Under the pieces are notes generated by a model. The model did no database searches. It saw nothing but the letters and a program-made list of their open reading frames with translations, and was not told the origin of the DNA. This document shows positions 35,469 through 44,365 of a DNA stretch of 64,000 bases, piece after piece (within the stretch, counting starts at the first letter, position 1; every line of letters begins with the position of its first letter). The position numbers and the translations under genes were made by a program. The DNA is from Nostoc sp. WHI. Its GTDB lineage: Bacteria > Cyanobacteriota > Cyanobacteriia > Cyanobacteriales > Nostocaceae. Location of the stretch: positions 1 through 64,000 of the forward strand of contig NZ_WBKM01000258.1 in assembly GCF_015714725.1 (NCBI RefSeq), read 5' to 3'.

Positions 35469-35969
35469 ATGGAAACCCTAACCGGGGCTGGAACGCACGT
35501 CGTAGTGTCTTCTAACAAGTCCTTTGAGCAGGTCGCAGAAGCGATTGAGTCGATAGCGATCGCAGATAAGATTGATTTAGCGATCGTTGAACAAATTGTC
35601 TTGGCCAGCAAGTCGTGGGATGACTTCCGGGAGGCGTTCGAGTCAAAGGTCGGAAGTAATGGCTTTATGACTTTTACAACGATCGATCATGGTAGTCTTA
35701 TGTCCCTAGCCTTTGAGGGCGTTAAGGCAAAGCTCTATGTGATTGGAAACCCCCTCATCGCCAAACAAATGTTGGAACAAAATTTAGGGGTCGGACTTTA
35801 CGTCCCCTTGCGACTGTTTGTGTACGAAGACAAGGAGGGAAGGACTCACATCGTCTACGACAAGCCGTCGTCTCTTCTGGGACAATTCCAAAACGATAAA
35901 ATCTCGGCAGTCGCGCAAATGCTCGATCGCAAGCTCGAAGAATTGGCGACCACAGCAGCGGTATTGTGA
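35469..35969 (+). CDS. DUF302 family protein, copy 2
   Basis: 166 residues from ATG 35469, which has AAGGAGAAAG before it; the frame is open back to TTG 35433. It keeps all the blocks of copy 1: VVVSSNKSFEQVAEAIES, KLYVIGNPLIAKQMLEQN, GVGLYVPLRLFVYEDKEGRT and YDKPSSLLGQFQND. The GC content is higher than in copy 1, with several HIP1 cores. The two copies bracket the ferritin-like and ABA4-like genes. Confidence 0.85.
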   Translation: METLTGAGTHVVVSSNKSFEQVAEAIESIAIADKIDLAIVEQIVLASKSWDDFREAFESKVGSNGFMTFTTIDHGSLMSLAFEGVKAKLYVIGNPLIAKQMLEQNLGVGLYVPLRLFVYEDKEGRTHIVYDKPSSLLGQFQNDKISAVAQMLDRKLEELATTAAVL

Positions 35970-36036
35970 GGTTAACACAGAGGATGTTTATAAAGTCCCT
36001 TGTCATGCTACGAATTTTTGAGTACATAAAAAACCT

Positions 36037-36920
36037 GGTGAGTTACATCTGCAACGGTACGACGCAGTATAATTCGGTTAACAAAGAAAAAATTTTGAGA
36101 TTTTGAAGGAGGTAGCTATGAAGATTTCAACACTAATTCAAGGTTTATCTATAGGTGCAGTTCTGTTATTAGCTGGACGTCCTGCTTATGGATTATCGTT
36201 CTACACAAACATATCAGAAACACAATTAGACAATGACCCCATTATAGACATAGCAGGTTATCCTGGTGATACTATTAGTTGGGAAGGATTTTTTGAGACT
36301 ACTGGTCTCACCGCTAATCTACAGTCCATAGCCTTGGTCGCAATTTACGATTCAAATGAGATTACTGGACTCGATTTTAGGCGTACTGATGATGATGCAC
36401 AGTTTTTTCCTGAATTTTCCAGACAGGTAACCACTGATCCTAGTACAGGTTTAACCACCATAATAGGTTTTATTGGTGGTCCTCCAGGGTTACCTCCAAA
36501 CTTTAACCACAAGTTTGATGATGTCGCTATAACCTTAGGTTCTCAGCTGAACAATGATGGAAAAGCTGATTTTACGGTTGGCCTAGTAACACGTGCAGTT
36601 GATGCAAACGGCAGAGATGTCACGGCTCTATTCGGAAAACCCCTGGCGTTTGAGGTACAGCTAGCTGCAGTTCCTGAACCCTCAACCCTTTTTGGCTTAG
36701 TTCTAGCTGGAGGATTTGGAGCCTTTTTTAGGAAGCAAAACAGGAGAGCGCAAGCTTAGTATAATTTAAAATTTTCGCTCCATTACAAGGCTACTAAAAA
36801 CGGATTAAGCCGTGAATCAGATGGCTGCTAATTATCCCGAACTTTTGAGGACAGAAGAAACCTGGCGAGTTTCATCTGCAACGGTACGACGCAGTATAAT
36901 TCGGTTAACAAAGAAAAAAT
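36037..36920 (+). repeat. 60-bp direct repeats flanking the first exoprotein gene
   Basis: Upstream (about 36037-36094) and downstream (about 36863-36920) copies share the stretch catctgcaacggtacgacgc and then agtataattcggttaacaaa. They lie directly before and after the PEP-CTERM gene at 36118-36759. They mark that gene as one unit of a tandem array. Confidence 0.88.
36118..36759 (+). CDS. PEP-CTERM exoprotein, copy 1
   Basis: 213 residues from ATG 36118, just after an excellent AAGGAGGT. It has a signal peptide (about 1-24, ending PAYG), a beta-rich extracellular domain with PGDTISWEGF, LTANLQS and GPPGLPPN blocks, and a C-terminal tail VPEPSTLFGLVLAGGFGAFF followed by RKQNRR. This is the exosortase sorting layout. 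The domain has no function I can name. The strong ribosome-binding site suggests high expression. It is paralogous to the gene at 38313. Confidence 0.88.
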   Translation: MKISTLIQGLSIGAVLLLAGRPAYGLSFYTNISETQLDNDPIIDIAGYPGDTISWEGFFETTGLTANLQSIALVAIYDSNEITGLDFRRTDDDAQFFPEFSRQVTTDPSTGLTTIIGFIGGPPGLPPNFNHKFDDVAITLGSQLNNDGKADFTVGLVTRAVDANGRDVTALFGKPLAFEVQLAAVPEPSTLFGLVLAGGFGAFFRKQNRRAQA

Positions 36921-37114
36921 TTGGCTCTTCATTACTTGGTATGCCAAACTATCAGTTGAAACGATGAGAAGCGTGATACCCCGCAATTTCCCCCAATTTA
37001 GTGCCTCCGCCGCCCTAAGTAATTCTAATAGGGTTGGAGAATAGATTGATAATCCATCCGAGTAAATAAAGTTGGCTCCCTGCTTGAGAAAATTTAACCC
37101 AAGGATGATGAATT
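36760..37114. other. Spacer with direct-repeat copy
   Basis: 355 bases. It holds the downstream copy of the 60-bp repeat, preceded by tgaatcagatggctgctaat, which recurs as tgaatcaaatggctgctaat after the second exoprotein gene. No coding signal is seen. The O-methyltransferase promoter presumably lies at its right end. Confidence 0.6.
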
Positions 37115-38152
37115 ATGGATGTATCTAGTTGTACAGAGATTCGCAAGCCAAGGACAGATGACAAACGACTGTGGGATATTATCCTTGGTAATGCAGGACA
37201 ACGAACACTGATGGTTGCTCATGACCTCAAACTTTTTCCTCTGCTTGCTGAAAAACCTCGCACTCTAGCCGAAGTTTGTGAAGCGCTGGAAATAGAGTGC
37301 CGTCCCGCGCAAGCTATCTTGGGAGTGCTTGTTTATCTTGAACTGATACAAGTCAAACAAGACTATTATTCCCTTTGTGCTATTGCCGAGGACTATCTTT
37401 TAGACAGCAGCTCAACCTACTGGGGCGGTCAGCTGGACTTTATGATTGCCAATGAATACGTAGTATGCTCGTATGAGAGCTTAAAAAAAGCGGTGCTGAC
37501 CAATTCGCCGCAGCTTTATAAAAGCGATAAACCATTTGAGACCCATGAAGAGCAAGCCGAGTTGGCACGCGTCTTTACTTACACAATGCACGCTCACAGC
37601 ATGGGGCCTGCTCTTGCTTGGCCGGAAATTATTGACCTGTCAGAATACAAGATTTTACTAGACATTGGAGGAGGATCGGGAGCTCATGCGATTGGTGCAA
37701 CGTGTAAATGGTCGCACTTGCAAGCCCTGGTTTTAGATATGCTTCCCGTGTGCGAGGTAGCCCAAGAATTTATCAAGCGCTTTGGCTTACAAAGTCGAAT
37801 TCAGACTTGTGTCAGCGATATGTGGCAAGACCCCTTTCCAGCGGCAGACCTGCACTTTTATGCAGATATATACCATGACTGGTCGGTGGAACAAGGACGT
37901 TTTTTGACTCAGAAAAGCTTTGAAAGTCTGCCATCTGGGGGTCGCATCATTATCCACGAAATGCTCTACGACGAGCCAAAAGTGGGTCCGCTTGCAGTTG
38001 CGGCATATAATCTCACAATGCTGGTGTTAATCGAAGGTCAGCAATATTCAGCTAAGGAATTGTCAGCGATGCTGGCAGAGACGGGTTTTACCGATGTTGA
38101 AGTCAAGCCGAGCTTTGGCTACTGGAGTATCGTCACGGGCTGTAAGCCATAG
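37115..38152 (+). CDS. SAM-dependent O-methyltransferase (acetylserotonin/hydroxyindole type)
   Basis: 345 residues. An N-terminal winged-helix dimerisation domain (about 20-105, LFPLLAEKPRTLAEVCEAL) is followed by a Rossmann methyltransferase domain with the SAM loop LLDIGGGSGAHAI (about 185-197). The acidic LVLDM follows, and then YADIYHDW with the catalytic-type His. It is of the class that methylates hydroxyls of phenolics and polyketides. It lies between two exoprotein genes and may be a tailoring enzyme of the upstream cluster, though the 1.1-kb gap from the DUF302 gene weakens the link. Confidence 0.9.
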   Translation: MDVSSCTEIRKPRTDDKRLWDIILGNAGQRTLMVAHDLKLFPLLAEKPRTLAEVCEALEIECRPAQAILGVLVYLELIQVKQDYYSLCAIAEDYLLDSSSTYWGGQLDFMIANEYVVCSYESLKKAVLTNSPQLYKSDKPFETHEEQAELARVFTYTMHAHSMGPALAWPEIIDLSEYKILLDIGGGSGAHAIGATCKWSHLQALVLDMLPVCEVAQEFIKRFGLQSRIQTCVSDMWQDPFPAADLHFYADIYHDWSVEQGRFLTQKSFESLPSGGRIIIHEMLYDEPKVGPLAVAAYNLTMLVLIEGQQYSAKELSAMLAETGFTDVEVKPSFGYWSIVTGCKP

Positions 38153-38312
38153 AAACTTTTCAAGTCGGAAGCCAAGATCCAGTTCAGGAGAAAGTTGCGC
38201 TGGCCAACTGATACCGCCAACTAAAGCAATGAAAAAACTGTTGAGTTGGCTCTAAAAGGGTAGGCGTGGTGCTAACAAAGTGAAAAACATTTGAGTTTTG
38301 GAGGAGTTAGTT

Positions 38313-38960
38313 ATGAAGATTTCAGCAGTAATTCAAGGTTTATCTATAGCTACAGTTCTGTTAGTAGCTGGACTTCCTGCTTATGGAGCGTCGATATTCA
38401 TAAACTCACCAGCAGCACAATTGGACGATGACCCCATTTTAGACATAGCGGGTCGTCCTGGTGACACTTTTAGTTGGGAGGGATTTATTGATACTACTGG
38501 TCTCACCGCTAATCTACAGTCTTTCAATGCGTTCGCAGTTCGCGCTACAGATGAGATTCCTGGGTTCGAGATTGAGGGTGAAGATACTACCGAGTTGCAA
38601 CAGTTTTTCCCCAATTTTTCCACGCAGTTCAGTGTTGATCCTAATTCGGCTTTGGACGGCATATTTATAGGAAATCGTAGTGGTCCTCCTGGGTTACCCC
38701 CAAACTATGCCGGTAGGATAGTAACTAAGGTCACTATCACCTTGGGAGATCAACTCAACAATGATGGACAAGTAGATTATAGGCTTGGCATATCATCTGC
38801 AATCGATGCTAACGGCAAAGATGTCACGGATCAATTCAACATCGTCGAGTTTGAGGTTCAGCCAGCTTCAGTTCCTGAACCATCAAGCATTTTTGGCTTA
38901 GTTATAGCTGGAGGATTTGGAGTCTTTTTAAGAAACCAAAAGAAGAAGGTGCAATATTAG
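38313..38960 (+). CDS. PEP-CTERM exoprotein, copy 2
   Basis: 215 residues from ATG 38313, preceded by GGAGGAG; the frame is open back to TTG 38298. Signal peptide ends PAYGAS. The ILDIAGRPGDTFSWEGF, LTANLQS and GPPGLPPN blocks match copy 1, and the tail is VPEPSSIFGLVIAGGFGVFL plus RNQKKK. Homology extends into the upstream and downstream spacers, so a whole unit was duplicated. Confidence 0.88.
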   Translation: MKISAVIQGLSIATVLLVAGLPAYGASIFINSPAAQLDDDPILDIAGRPGDTFSWEGFIDTTGLTANLQSFNAFAVRATDEIPGFEIEGEDTTELQQFFPNFSTQFSVDPNSALDGIFIGNRSGPPGLPPNYAGRIVTKVTITLGDQLNNDGQVDYRLGISSAIDANGKDVTDQFNIVEFEVQPASVPEPSSIFGLVIAGGFGVFLRNQKKKVQY

Positions 38961-39059
38961 TATAATATCAAGTTTTTGCTCGACTACAACACTCCTCAAA
39001 ACCGATTAATCCGTGAATCAAATGGCTGCTAATCTCCTGAATTTTTGAGGAGAGAAAAA

Positions 39060-39170
39060 CCCCGGTTGAGTTAGCTCTAAAAGGGTAGGGTGTGGTGCTA
39101 ACAAAGTGAAAAATGTTTGAGGTTCAGCCAGCTCCAGTTCCTGAACCTCAAACATTTTTTGCTTAGTTCT
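39060..39170 (+). pseudogene. Collapsed third copy of the PEP-CTERM unit
   Basis: The leader of copy 2 (gttgagttagctctaaaagg ... gtggtgctaacaaagtgaaa) recurs at about 39062-39110. It runs directly into a PEP-CTERM 3' end reading FEVQPAPVPEPQTFFA and a stop. The whole body of the gene is missing. The junction is TTTGAG, which occurs both in the leader and in the gene's 3' part, so deletion between these short repeats explains it. Confidence 0.8.
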
Positions 39171-39231
39171 AGTTCTAATCCTACCGAAACCGAACGAATG
39201 AAAAAATGTAGCTCATTAAAGGTTGGTGTTT

Positions 39232-40857
39232 ATGCTTAACAATAAGTTCTATAACCGTCGTCGTTTTCTTCAAACTGCCGCCCTATTTTCTGCTGGCTTG
39301 ACGACTTCGCTAGCCAACCCTCGTCGGACGAATGCTCAGGATGATTCGGTAGAAGCTGTTGTTATCGGTAGTGGCTTCGGTGGCGCTGTTGCCGCTTTAC
39401 GTTTGGGGCAAGCTGGTATCGATACATTGATTATAGAGCGAGGTCGTCGTTGGCCTATTACATCTGCTCAAAATACTTTTGCTACTTACCGTAATCCTGA
39501 TGGTCGAGCCGCTTGGCTCAGTCCAAAAACAGTGCTATTTGACGAAGTTCCTATAGACGTATATACAGGAGTTTTAGAGCGTAAAGATGAAAATGGAGTT
39601 TCTGTTTACTGTGGTGCTGGAGTCGGAGGTGGTTCTTTAGTCTATAACGGTATTACTTACCAACCTCCCCGCGAACTCTTCTATAAAGTCTTTCCTAAAA
39701 CAATTAACTATGACGAGATGGATAGAGTTTATTACCCTCGCGTTCATTCCATCATAAACCCAGCACCAATTCCTCAAGATATTTTGGCTACTGACTACTA
39801 TTTAGCAACTAGGCTCTTTCTTCAGCAAGCGGCGGTCGCTGGATTACCTAGCCGTTTGCTAGACATAGCTGTAGACTGGAATATTGTTCGCCAAGAAATC
39901 AATGGCACTAAAGTTCCTTCCGCTATTATTGGCGAAAACTGGTACGGTCTTAATAGTGGAGCAAGAAAAAGTCTAGATCGTAACTACTTAACTCAGGCAG
40001 AGCAAACCGGGCATGTGGATATTCTGCCTCTTCATATAGTAACAGAAATCTCTGAAGTACCGGGGTATGGCTACCGAGTTGCCTGCACCCAAATTAATGA
40101 GTCTGGAGAAATTATTGCCACAAAAACTATTACTTGTAAATATCTATTTTTGGCAGCTGGTTCTATGGGAACCTCTAGGCTTCTAGTCAAAGCCAAAGCA
40201 ACAGGTACACTACCTAGGTTAAATGACTACATTGGTTTAGACTGGGGAACTAACGGAGACACTCTTACTATTCGTTTAGGTTTTCCACAACCCACACACC
40301 CCGGACTGGGAGGACCTGCAACTGCAGCTATTCAATATTTCGATAACCCTCTTGGTCCGATTTCTCTCCTATCATTCCCGATATGGAATGCTCCCGAAGG
40401 GTCTCTAGTATCTCTCGGTATAGGCATTCCCTCTGTAAAGGGAAGATTCAACTACGATTCAACTACAGGTTTGGTTAAACTCAAGTGGCCAGATAGTAAC
40501 AATTCGGGAGACCCAAAAGTTCTGAAAGCGGCAGAATTTGCCTCCAGATTAATTAACAGGAAAAACGCTACTTCGATTAGCCAGCCACAAACAAATATAA
40601 CAATGGGTAGCTATCCTCAGCGTAAAATCCGAATTACGGATCAAGTATCTGATAACATTCCTGTTTCCCATCCATTAGGAGGAGCTGTCTTAGGAAAAGC
40701 CTGCGATTTATATGGTCGAGTCATCGGTTATCGGGGTCTGTATGTTGTTGATAGTGCATTGATTCCCGGCTCTACAGGAGCTACAAGTCCCTCTTTTACC
40801 ATTGCGGCTTTGGCAGAACGCTGCATGGAACGGATTCTTGTAGAAGATATTGCCTAG
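39232..40857 (+). CDS. GMC-type flavin oxidoreductase with Tat signal (cholesterol-oxidase-like)
   Basis: About 541 residues from ATG 39232. The N-terminus carries a twin-arginine signal (NRRRFLQTAALFSAGL, cut near TNAQ), so the folded FAD protein should be exported. FAD motif VIGSGFGGAVAALRLGQAG, the GMC loop YCGAGVGGGSLVYNG, and the C-terminal active-site blocks SHPLGGAVLG and VVDSALIPGSTGATSPSFTIAALAER are present. It would oxidise an alcohol with O2 or a quinone. The substrate is unknown. It is separated from the PKS genes by the exoprotein array, so cluster membership is uncertain. Confidence 0.88.
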   Translation: MLNNKFYNRRRFLQTAALFSAGLTTSLANPRRTNAQDDSVEAVVIGSGFGGAVAALRLGQAGIDTLIIERGRRWPITSAQNTFATYRNPDGRAAWLSPKTVLFDEVPIDVYTGVLERKDENGVSVYCGAGVGGGSLVYNGITYQPPRELFYKVFPKTINYDEMDRVYYPRVHSIINPAPIPQDILATDYYLATRLFLQQAAVAGLPSRLLDIAVDWNIVRQEINGTKVPSAIIGENWYGLNSGARKSLDRNYLTQAEQTGHVDILPLHIVTEISEVPGYGYRVACTQINESGEIIATKTITCKYLFLAAGSMGTSRLLVKAKATGTLPRLNDYIGLDWGTNGDTLTIRLGFPQPTHPGLGGPATAAIQYFDNPLGPISLLSFPIWNAPEGSLVSLGIGIPSVKGRFNYDSTTGLVKLKWPDSNNSGDPKVLKAAEFASRLINRKNATSISQPQTNITMGSYPQRKIRITDQVSDNIPVSHPLGGAVLGKACDLYGRVIGYRGLYVVDSALIPGSTGATSPSFTIAALAERCMERILVEDIA

Positions 40858-41032
40858 TATCATGTCTGGGTAAGTGAATGAGTAATTCAAGGCGATCGCC
40901 ATTCTCTGAAGGTTGTTCTATAATTTGCAGTAAGCTTTGCAAAATCTCTGCTTCCCCAGCAAATTTAGGAGTTTTAGTGATGGTGCGAAGGCTATCAGAT
41001 TCAACTAACTGAATCAACCAAACAAATGCCAT
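40796..41032 (-). pseudogene. Possible truncated small gene overlapping the GMC 3' end
   Basis: A minus-strand frame opens with MAFVWLIQLVESDSLRTI and continues through KFAGEAEILQSLLQIIEQ as plausible protein for about 58 residues. It then runs on through the antisense of the GMC gene. Its start lies back to back with the TPR gene at 41031. It could be a real small protein or the first part of a gene cut by rearrangement. I do not recognise it. Confidence 0.3.
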
Positions 41033-42299
41033 GAATGACGAATTCTACAATAGAGGATTGGAAAAAGCTAGGCGAAAAGACTACGCTGGAGCAATTGAGG
41101 AATTTAACCATGCTTTAGAATTGACACCTTACTTTACTGAAGCTCACTTGCAACGGGGTTTGGCATATTATGACTCAGGTGCAATCCTTAAGGCTGTTTC
41201 AGATTATACCGAAGCTCTGAAGCTGAATCCTGAGAGTGTAGAGGCATATTATTGTCGTGGATTGGCAAGGGTGGCACTGAAAAATCTGCCGGGGGCGCTG
41301 GAGGATGTTGAACGCGCTATTCGTCTCAATGTCAATTATGCTCCGGCTTATAATCTGCGGGGGATGGTGCGGCGCAAACAGGGTTCTATTCAAGATGCGA
41401 TCGCTAACTTTAAAAAGGCTGCACAATTATATTTAGAGCGACAGGATAAAGAGAATTGTCGCCTTTGTTTAGAAAGAATTAAACAGTTACAACTCCAAGA
41501 ATTACCTGCTGTACAGCAATCTCGTTCTACAAATACACCAATTTTATCCACAAAGGAATATTTCACACAATTATTAGAAAAGGCTGAAAAGGGAGATACC
41601 CAAGAAGCACTTGCCGATTTAAACTGGGTATTGCAAGCCGATCCGCAAGATGCCCAAGCTTACTGCTGTCGTGGGGTTGTGCGTTGTAAAATGGGGAATT
41701 ATCGAGAAGCGATCGCAGATTTTAATCAAGCATTGCGGCTAAATTTTCAAGATGCCATTGTCTATCGCAACCGAGGCAAAGCACGTTCTGTATTGGGAGA
41801 TCATCAAGGAGCGATCGCAGACTTTAACCAAGCACTCCAGATCCAACCCGAAGATGCCTTAATCTATATTGCCAGAGGTAATACCTATAGGGCAACTGGC
41901 AATTATCTTGGTGCAATTCAAGATTACACCCAAGCACTACAAATAAATCCTGATGATGCTCAAGCTTACTACAATCGCGGCATTGCCTATACTTGTTTAG
42001 AAGAAATGCAAAATGCTCTGGAAGATTATCAACGGGCAGCGAGTATCTTTTGTGAACAAGAAGATTGGGGAAATTATCAACAAGTTTTAAGTAGCTTAGA
42101 AAAAATCCAGAAATTTAATCCAGAGTCAAAAAAGCAAAAATATAATCTGCTACGTCGGCAACTTTTGCGAATGGTTGGAGGATATTGGGAAATCGCCGAA
42201 CGATTGATTGAGCAGAAGCAGGATTACTATCCTGAGATGTCAGACGAGTGGTATTTGCAAAAAGTAATTGATGATTTAGAACGCGATCGCAATAGATAG
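41031..42299 (+). CDS. Tetratricopeptide-repeat protein
   Basis: 422 residues with two blocks of TPR units (about 4-130 and 185-340). Each has the AxxxYNRGxAxxxLGxxxxAIxDFxxALxLNPxxAxAY consensus. A linker at about 145-180 lacks repeats and the C-terminal 70 residues are basic and non-repetitive. There is no signal peptide, so it is a cytoplasmic scaffold. The partner is unknown. Confidence 0.88.
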   Translation: MNDEFYNRGLEKARRKDYAGAIEEFNHALELTPYFTEAHLQRGLAYYDSGAILKAVSDYTEALKLNPESVEAYYCRGLARVALKNLPGALEDVERAIRLNVNYAPAYNLRGMVRRKQGSIQDAIANFKKAAQLYLERQDKENCRLCLERIKQLQLQELPAVQQSRSTNTPILSTKEYFTQLLEKAEKGDTQEALADLNWVLQADPQDAQAYCCRGVVRCKMGNYREAIADFNQALRLNFQDAIVYRNRGKARSVLGDHQGAIADFNQALQIQPEDALIYIARGNTYRATGNYLGAIQDYTQALQINPDDAQAYYNRGIAYTCLEEMQNALEDYQRAASIFCEQEDWGNYQQVLSSLEKIQKFNPESKKQKYNLLRRQLLRMVGGYWEIAERLIEQKQDYYPEMSDEWYLQKVIDDLERDRNR

Positions 42300-42360
42300 A
42301 AGATAAATACCACATCTATAGCAATCCGATTTGATTTTTGAACTTATCTGGGTAGACAGG

Positions 42361-42395
42361 CAAGAGGCAAGAGGCAAGAGGCAAGAGGCAAGAGG
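42361..42395. repeat. Five tandem copies of CAAGAGG
   Basis: A perfect 7-base tandem array in the spacer before the next gene, with degenerate flanking units. It is of the short tandemly repeated repetitive (STRR) class known from heterocystous cyanobacteria. Copy number is expected to vary among strains. Confidence 0.9.
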
Positions 42396-42566
42396 CAACG
42401 GGAAAGAATGCTCTTTGATCTGTACGGAGTTTTTTCAGAAATCAAATCATAGTCCTATATCAATGATAAATTACTTAGTGACATCAACTATTAAAATTTA
42501 CATTTTAGCCACGATCACAATTACTACAATAAAATAGTCACACACCTGATCTCTGGAGTTCTGGCA

Positions 42567-43142
42567 GTGGGCTTATTTGATGATTTGAGTCGGTTTCTAG
42601 AAAACCGTTTAGAAGAATTCTTGCGTAACAATCCACATTTGGAGCTAGAGGCGCTGTTAGAACAGCTGCGTGAGCAAGAGGAAGACACATTAAAGTTAAT
42701 CGCAGAGTTACAATTACAAGAGAAGCGATCGCAAGAGGAAATTCTGTCCGTCGCTCAAGAAATCCAACGTTGGCATATCCGTGTTCAAAAAGCGAAAGCT
42801 GCTAACAGAGAGGATTTAGCCACTGCGGCAGGTGAGCGAGAAGCCGCCTTGTTGCGTGAAGGAAATCAGCGCTGGGGACACATGCAAGGGCTAAAAGAAC
42901 GCATTAATCAATCTCAGGAACTACTGCGGAAAATTCAGCAGCGACGACAGGAGGTGCAAACTAAAGCTGCTGAAGCACAGACAGAGCGTGCTAAAGCACA
43001 AACGCAGCAGCGCTTGGAAACTAATGGTTGGTCAAATCAAACTAGCACTTATTCTGGTGGTTTTGATGACTTAGAAGACAAGTTCAGTCGTTGGGAAACC
43101 CAAGATGAGTTAGAAAAAATGAAGCGGAATTTAGGTAAATAA
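42567..43142 (+). CDS. Coiled-coil protein of the TIGR04376 type
   Basis: 191 residues starting with GTG. The conserved opening GLFDDLSRFLENRLEEFLRN and NPHLELEALLEQLREQEEDT matches a cyanobacterial family I recall as TIGR04376. It is followed by a long charged coiled coil (about 35-155) and a short tail FDDLEDKFSRWE. It is cytoplasmic with no known function. Single gene. Confidence 0.75.
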   Translation: MGLFDDLSRFLENRLEEFLRNNPHLELEALLEQLREQEEDTLKLIAELQLQEKRSQEEILSVAQEIQRWHIRVQKAKAANREDLATAAGEREAALLREGNQRWGHMQGLKERINQSQELLRKIQQRRQEVQTKAAEAQTERAKAQTQQRLETNGWSNQTSTYSGGFDDLEDKFSRWETQDELEKMKRNLGK

Positions 43143-43765
43143 TTGCCAAGGCTAAAGCATAAAGGATGAAAGCTAAATAATCAAACTTCATCCTTCATAC
43201 TTCCTATTTTATTTATTATCTGTATTATCAATAACAGGTTTTACTATTTATTCACTATTAAAAATTTGACATTTTCACACTTAGTACAAGCATCAAGCAA
43301 GTGAATTATATAAATTGTATTTAATTTACTAATCAGAATTTATTTTTCTGATAAAGTTTAGTGGAGTCAAGTTTTAAGTTTTCTTGGTACTACTCTTATC
43401 TCATCATTAGAGGATGTTTGAAAAGCATTTTTGGTAACATCAAAGCCTCGAAACCGAACCCCCCTAGCCCCCCTTCCCTACAAGGGAATGGGGGTTTCAA
43501 AGCCTCTCTCCGCTTGTCTGACGACAGGCTGACGCCAACGGGGAGAGGTTTGGAGAGGGGTTTCTAGTATACTTTACGACTTTTCAAACATCCTCTTAGA
43601 ATACTTAAACTTGTTTGAGTAACTGCCAAAGAAGAGAAGATATAAAAAATTTTCTGTTGGCAAAAGAGGAAGTGTAATCAAAATCACTTTTTTATTCGCT
43701 GTTTTGTATTGTTGCCGCAGTATTTCCCAGATATTTTCAATGAGAACTGAGGCAGAGAAAATAAT
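43143..43765. other. Spacer with one MITE
   Basis: 623 bases, AT-rich, with the MITE at 43410-43595 and no gene apart from it. Confidence 0.6.
43410..43595. mobile_element. MITE, 186 bp, IS5-like ends and TTA target duplication
   Basis: Perfect 16-base inverted ends GAGGATGTTTGAAAAG and CTTTTCAAACATCCTC, flanked by TTA on both sides (43407-43409 and 43596-43598). The interior has C-rich blocks and ctctccgcttgtctgacgac. It shares its ends with 10985-11147, and a single such end occurs at 44366. All three have a T-N-A flank. Confidence 0.88.
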
Positions 43766-44326
43766 ATGTTTTTAGACATTTTAGCTAGCCTACAACGGTT
43801 ATTTGTCGGTTATATTCCAGCCGCTGTATTGGGTAGTCTCATCGGTTATTTAATTGGATTGAATAGCATGATGTATCAGCTATTCAGACGGATATTTCAG
43901 ATACCACATAGTATCCCTCCTATAGCCTTGCTACCTATTGCCCTAATAGTGTTTAGAGAGAGCGAACCGGCTGCTGTTGTAGTAGTTTTTCTGGGAACTC
44001 TCTGGACGATGATCATTAATACGGCAATAGGTATGCAACATTTCCATAGACAGAACAATAACTTTCGAGTAGCTATATTTCATATATTTCATGCTCTGAA
44101 AGTTGGTATTTGGGTAGCCTGGTTTACAGTTATTGCCACAGAAATGTTGACAGGCCCTAAAGGACTTGGCTTTCTCGTTTGGGATAGTTATAAAAATGGC
44201 AACGTTGATTCGATAATCGAGGCGATACTCTACATCGGTATTATTGGCCTTTTGCTGGATCAGTTATTAGATTTCACAGCATATATTCTCTCGAAAATGG
44301 TTTCAGATGGGAAAAAATCTTCCTAA
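43766..44326 (+). CDS. Short ABC transporter permease (NrtB/SsuC-like)
   Basis: 186 residues with about four or five membrane helices. Similarity to nitrate/sulfonate permeases is seen in IPHSIPPIALLPIALIVF, EPAAVVVVFLGTLWTMIINTAIG and the C-terminal TEMLTGPKGLGFLVWDSYKNG. The family is usually 250-280 residues, so the N-terminal helices are missing. The cytoplasmic EAA loop is poorly conserved (RVAIFHIFHALKVG). No ATPase or binding protein is adjacent. It may be a decayed or repurposed permease. Confidence 0.72.
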   Translation: MFLDILASLQRLFVGYIPAAVLGSLIGYLIGLNSMMYQLFRRIFQIPHSIPPIALLPIALIVFRESEPAAVVVVFLGTLWTMIINTAIGMQHFHRQNNNFRVAIFHIFHALKVGIWVAWFTVIATEMLTGPKGLGFLVWDSYKNGNVDSIIEAILYIGIIGLLLDQLLDFTAYILSKMVSDGKKSS

Positions 44327-44365
44327 ACTTTATCTAGGCTTGCGGATTAGTACCTTGCCAGCTAA

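Noticed and set aside
41031-42299. Possible link of the TPR gene to the polyketide cluster
   Set aside because: Cytoplasmic TPR protein after a non-coding gap, with similar TPR genes elsewhere in the window; no specific evidence.
42331-42537. 68-codon frame across the CAAGAGG tandem repeat
   Set aside because: The N-terminal part is only the translated repeat (RQEARGKRQEARG); not a gene.
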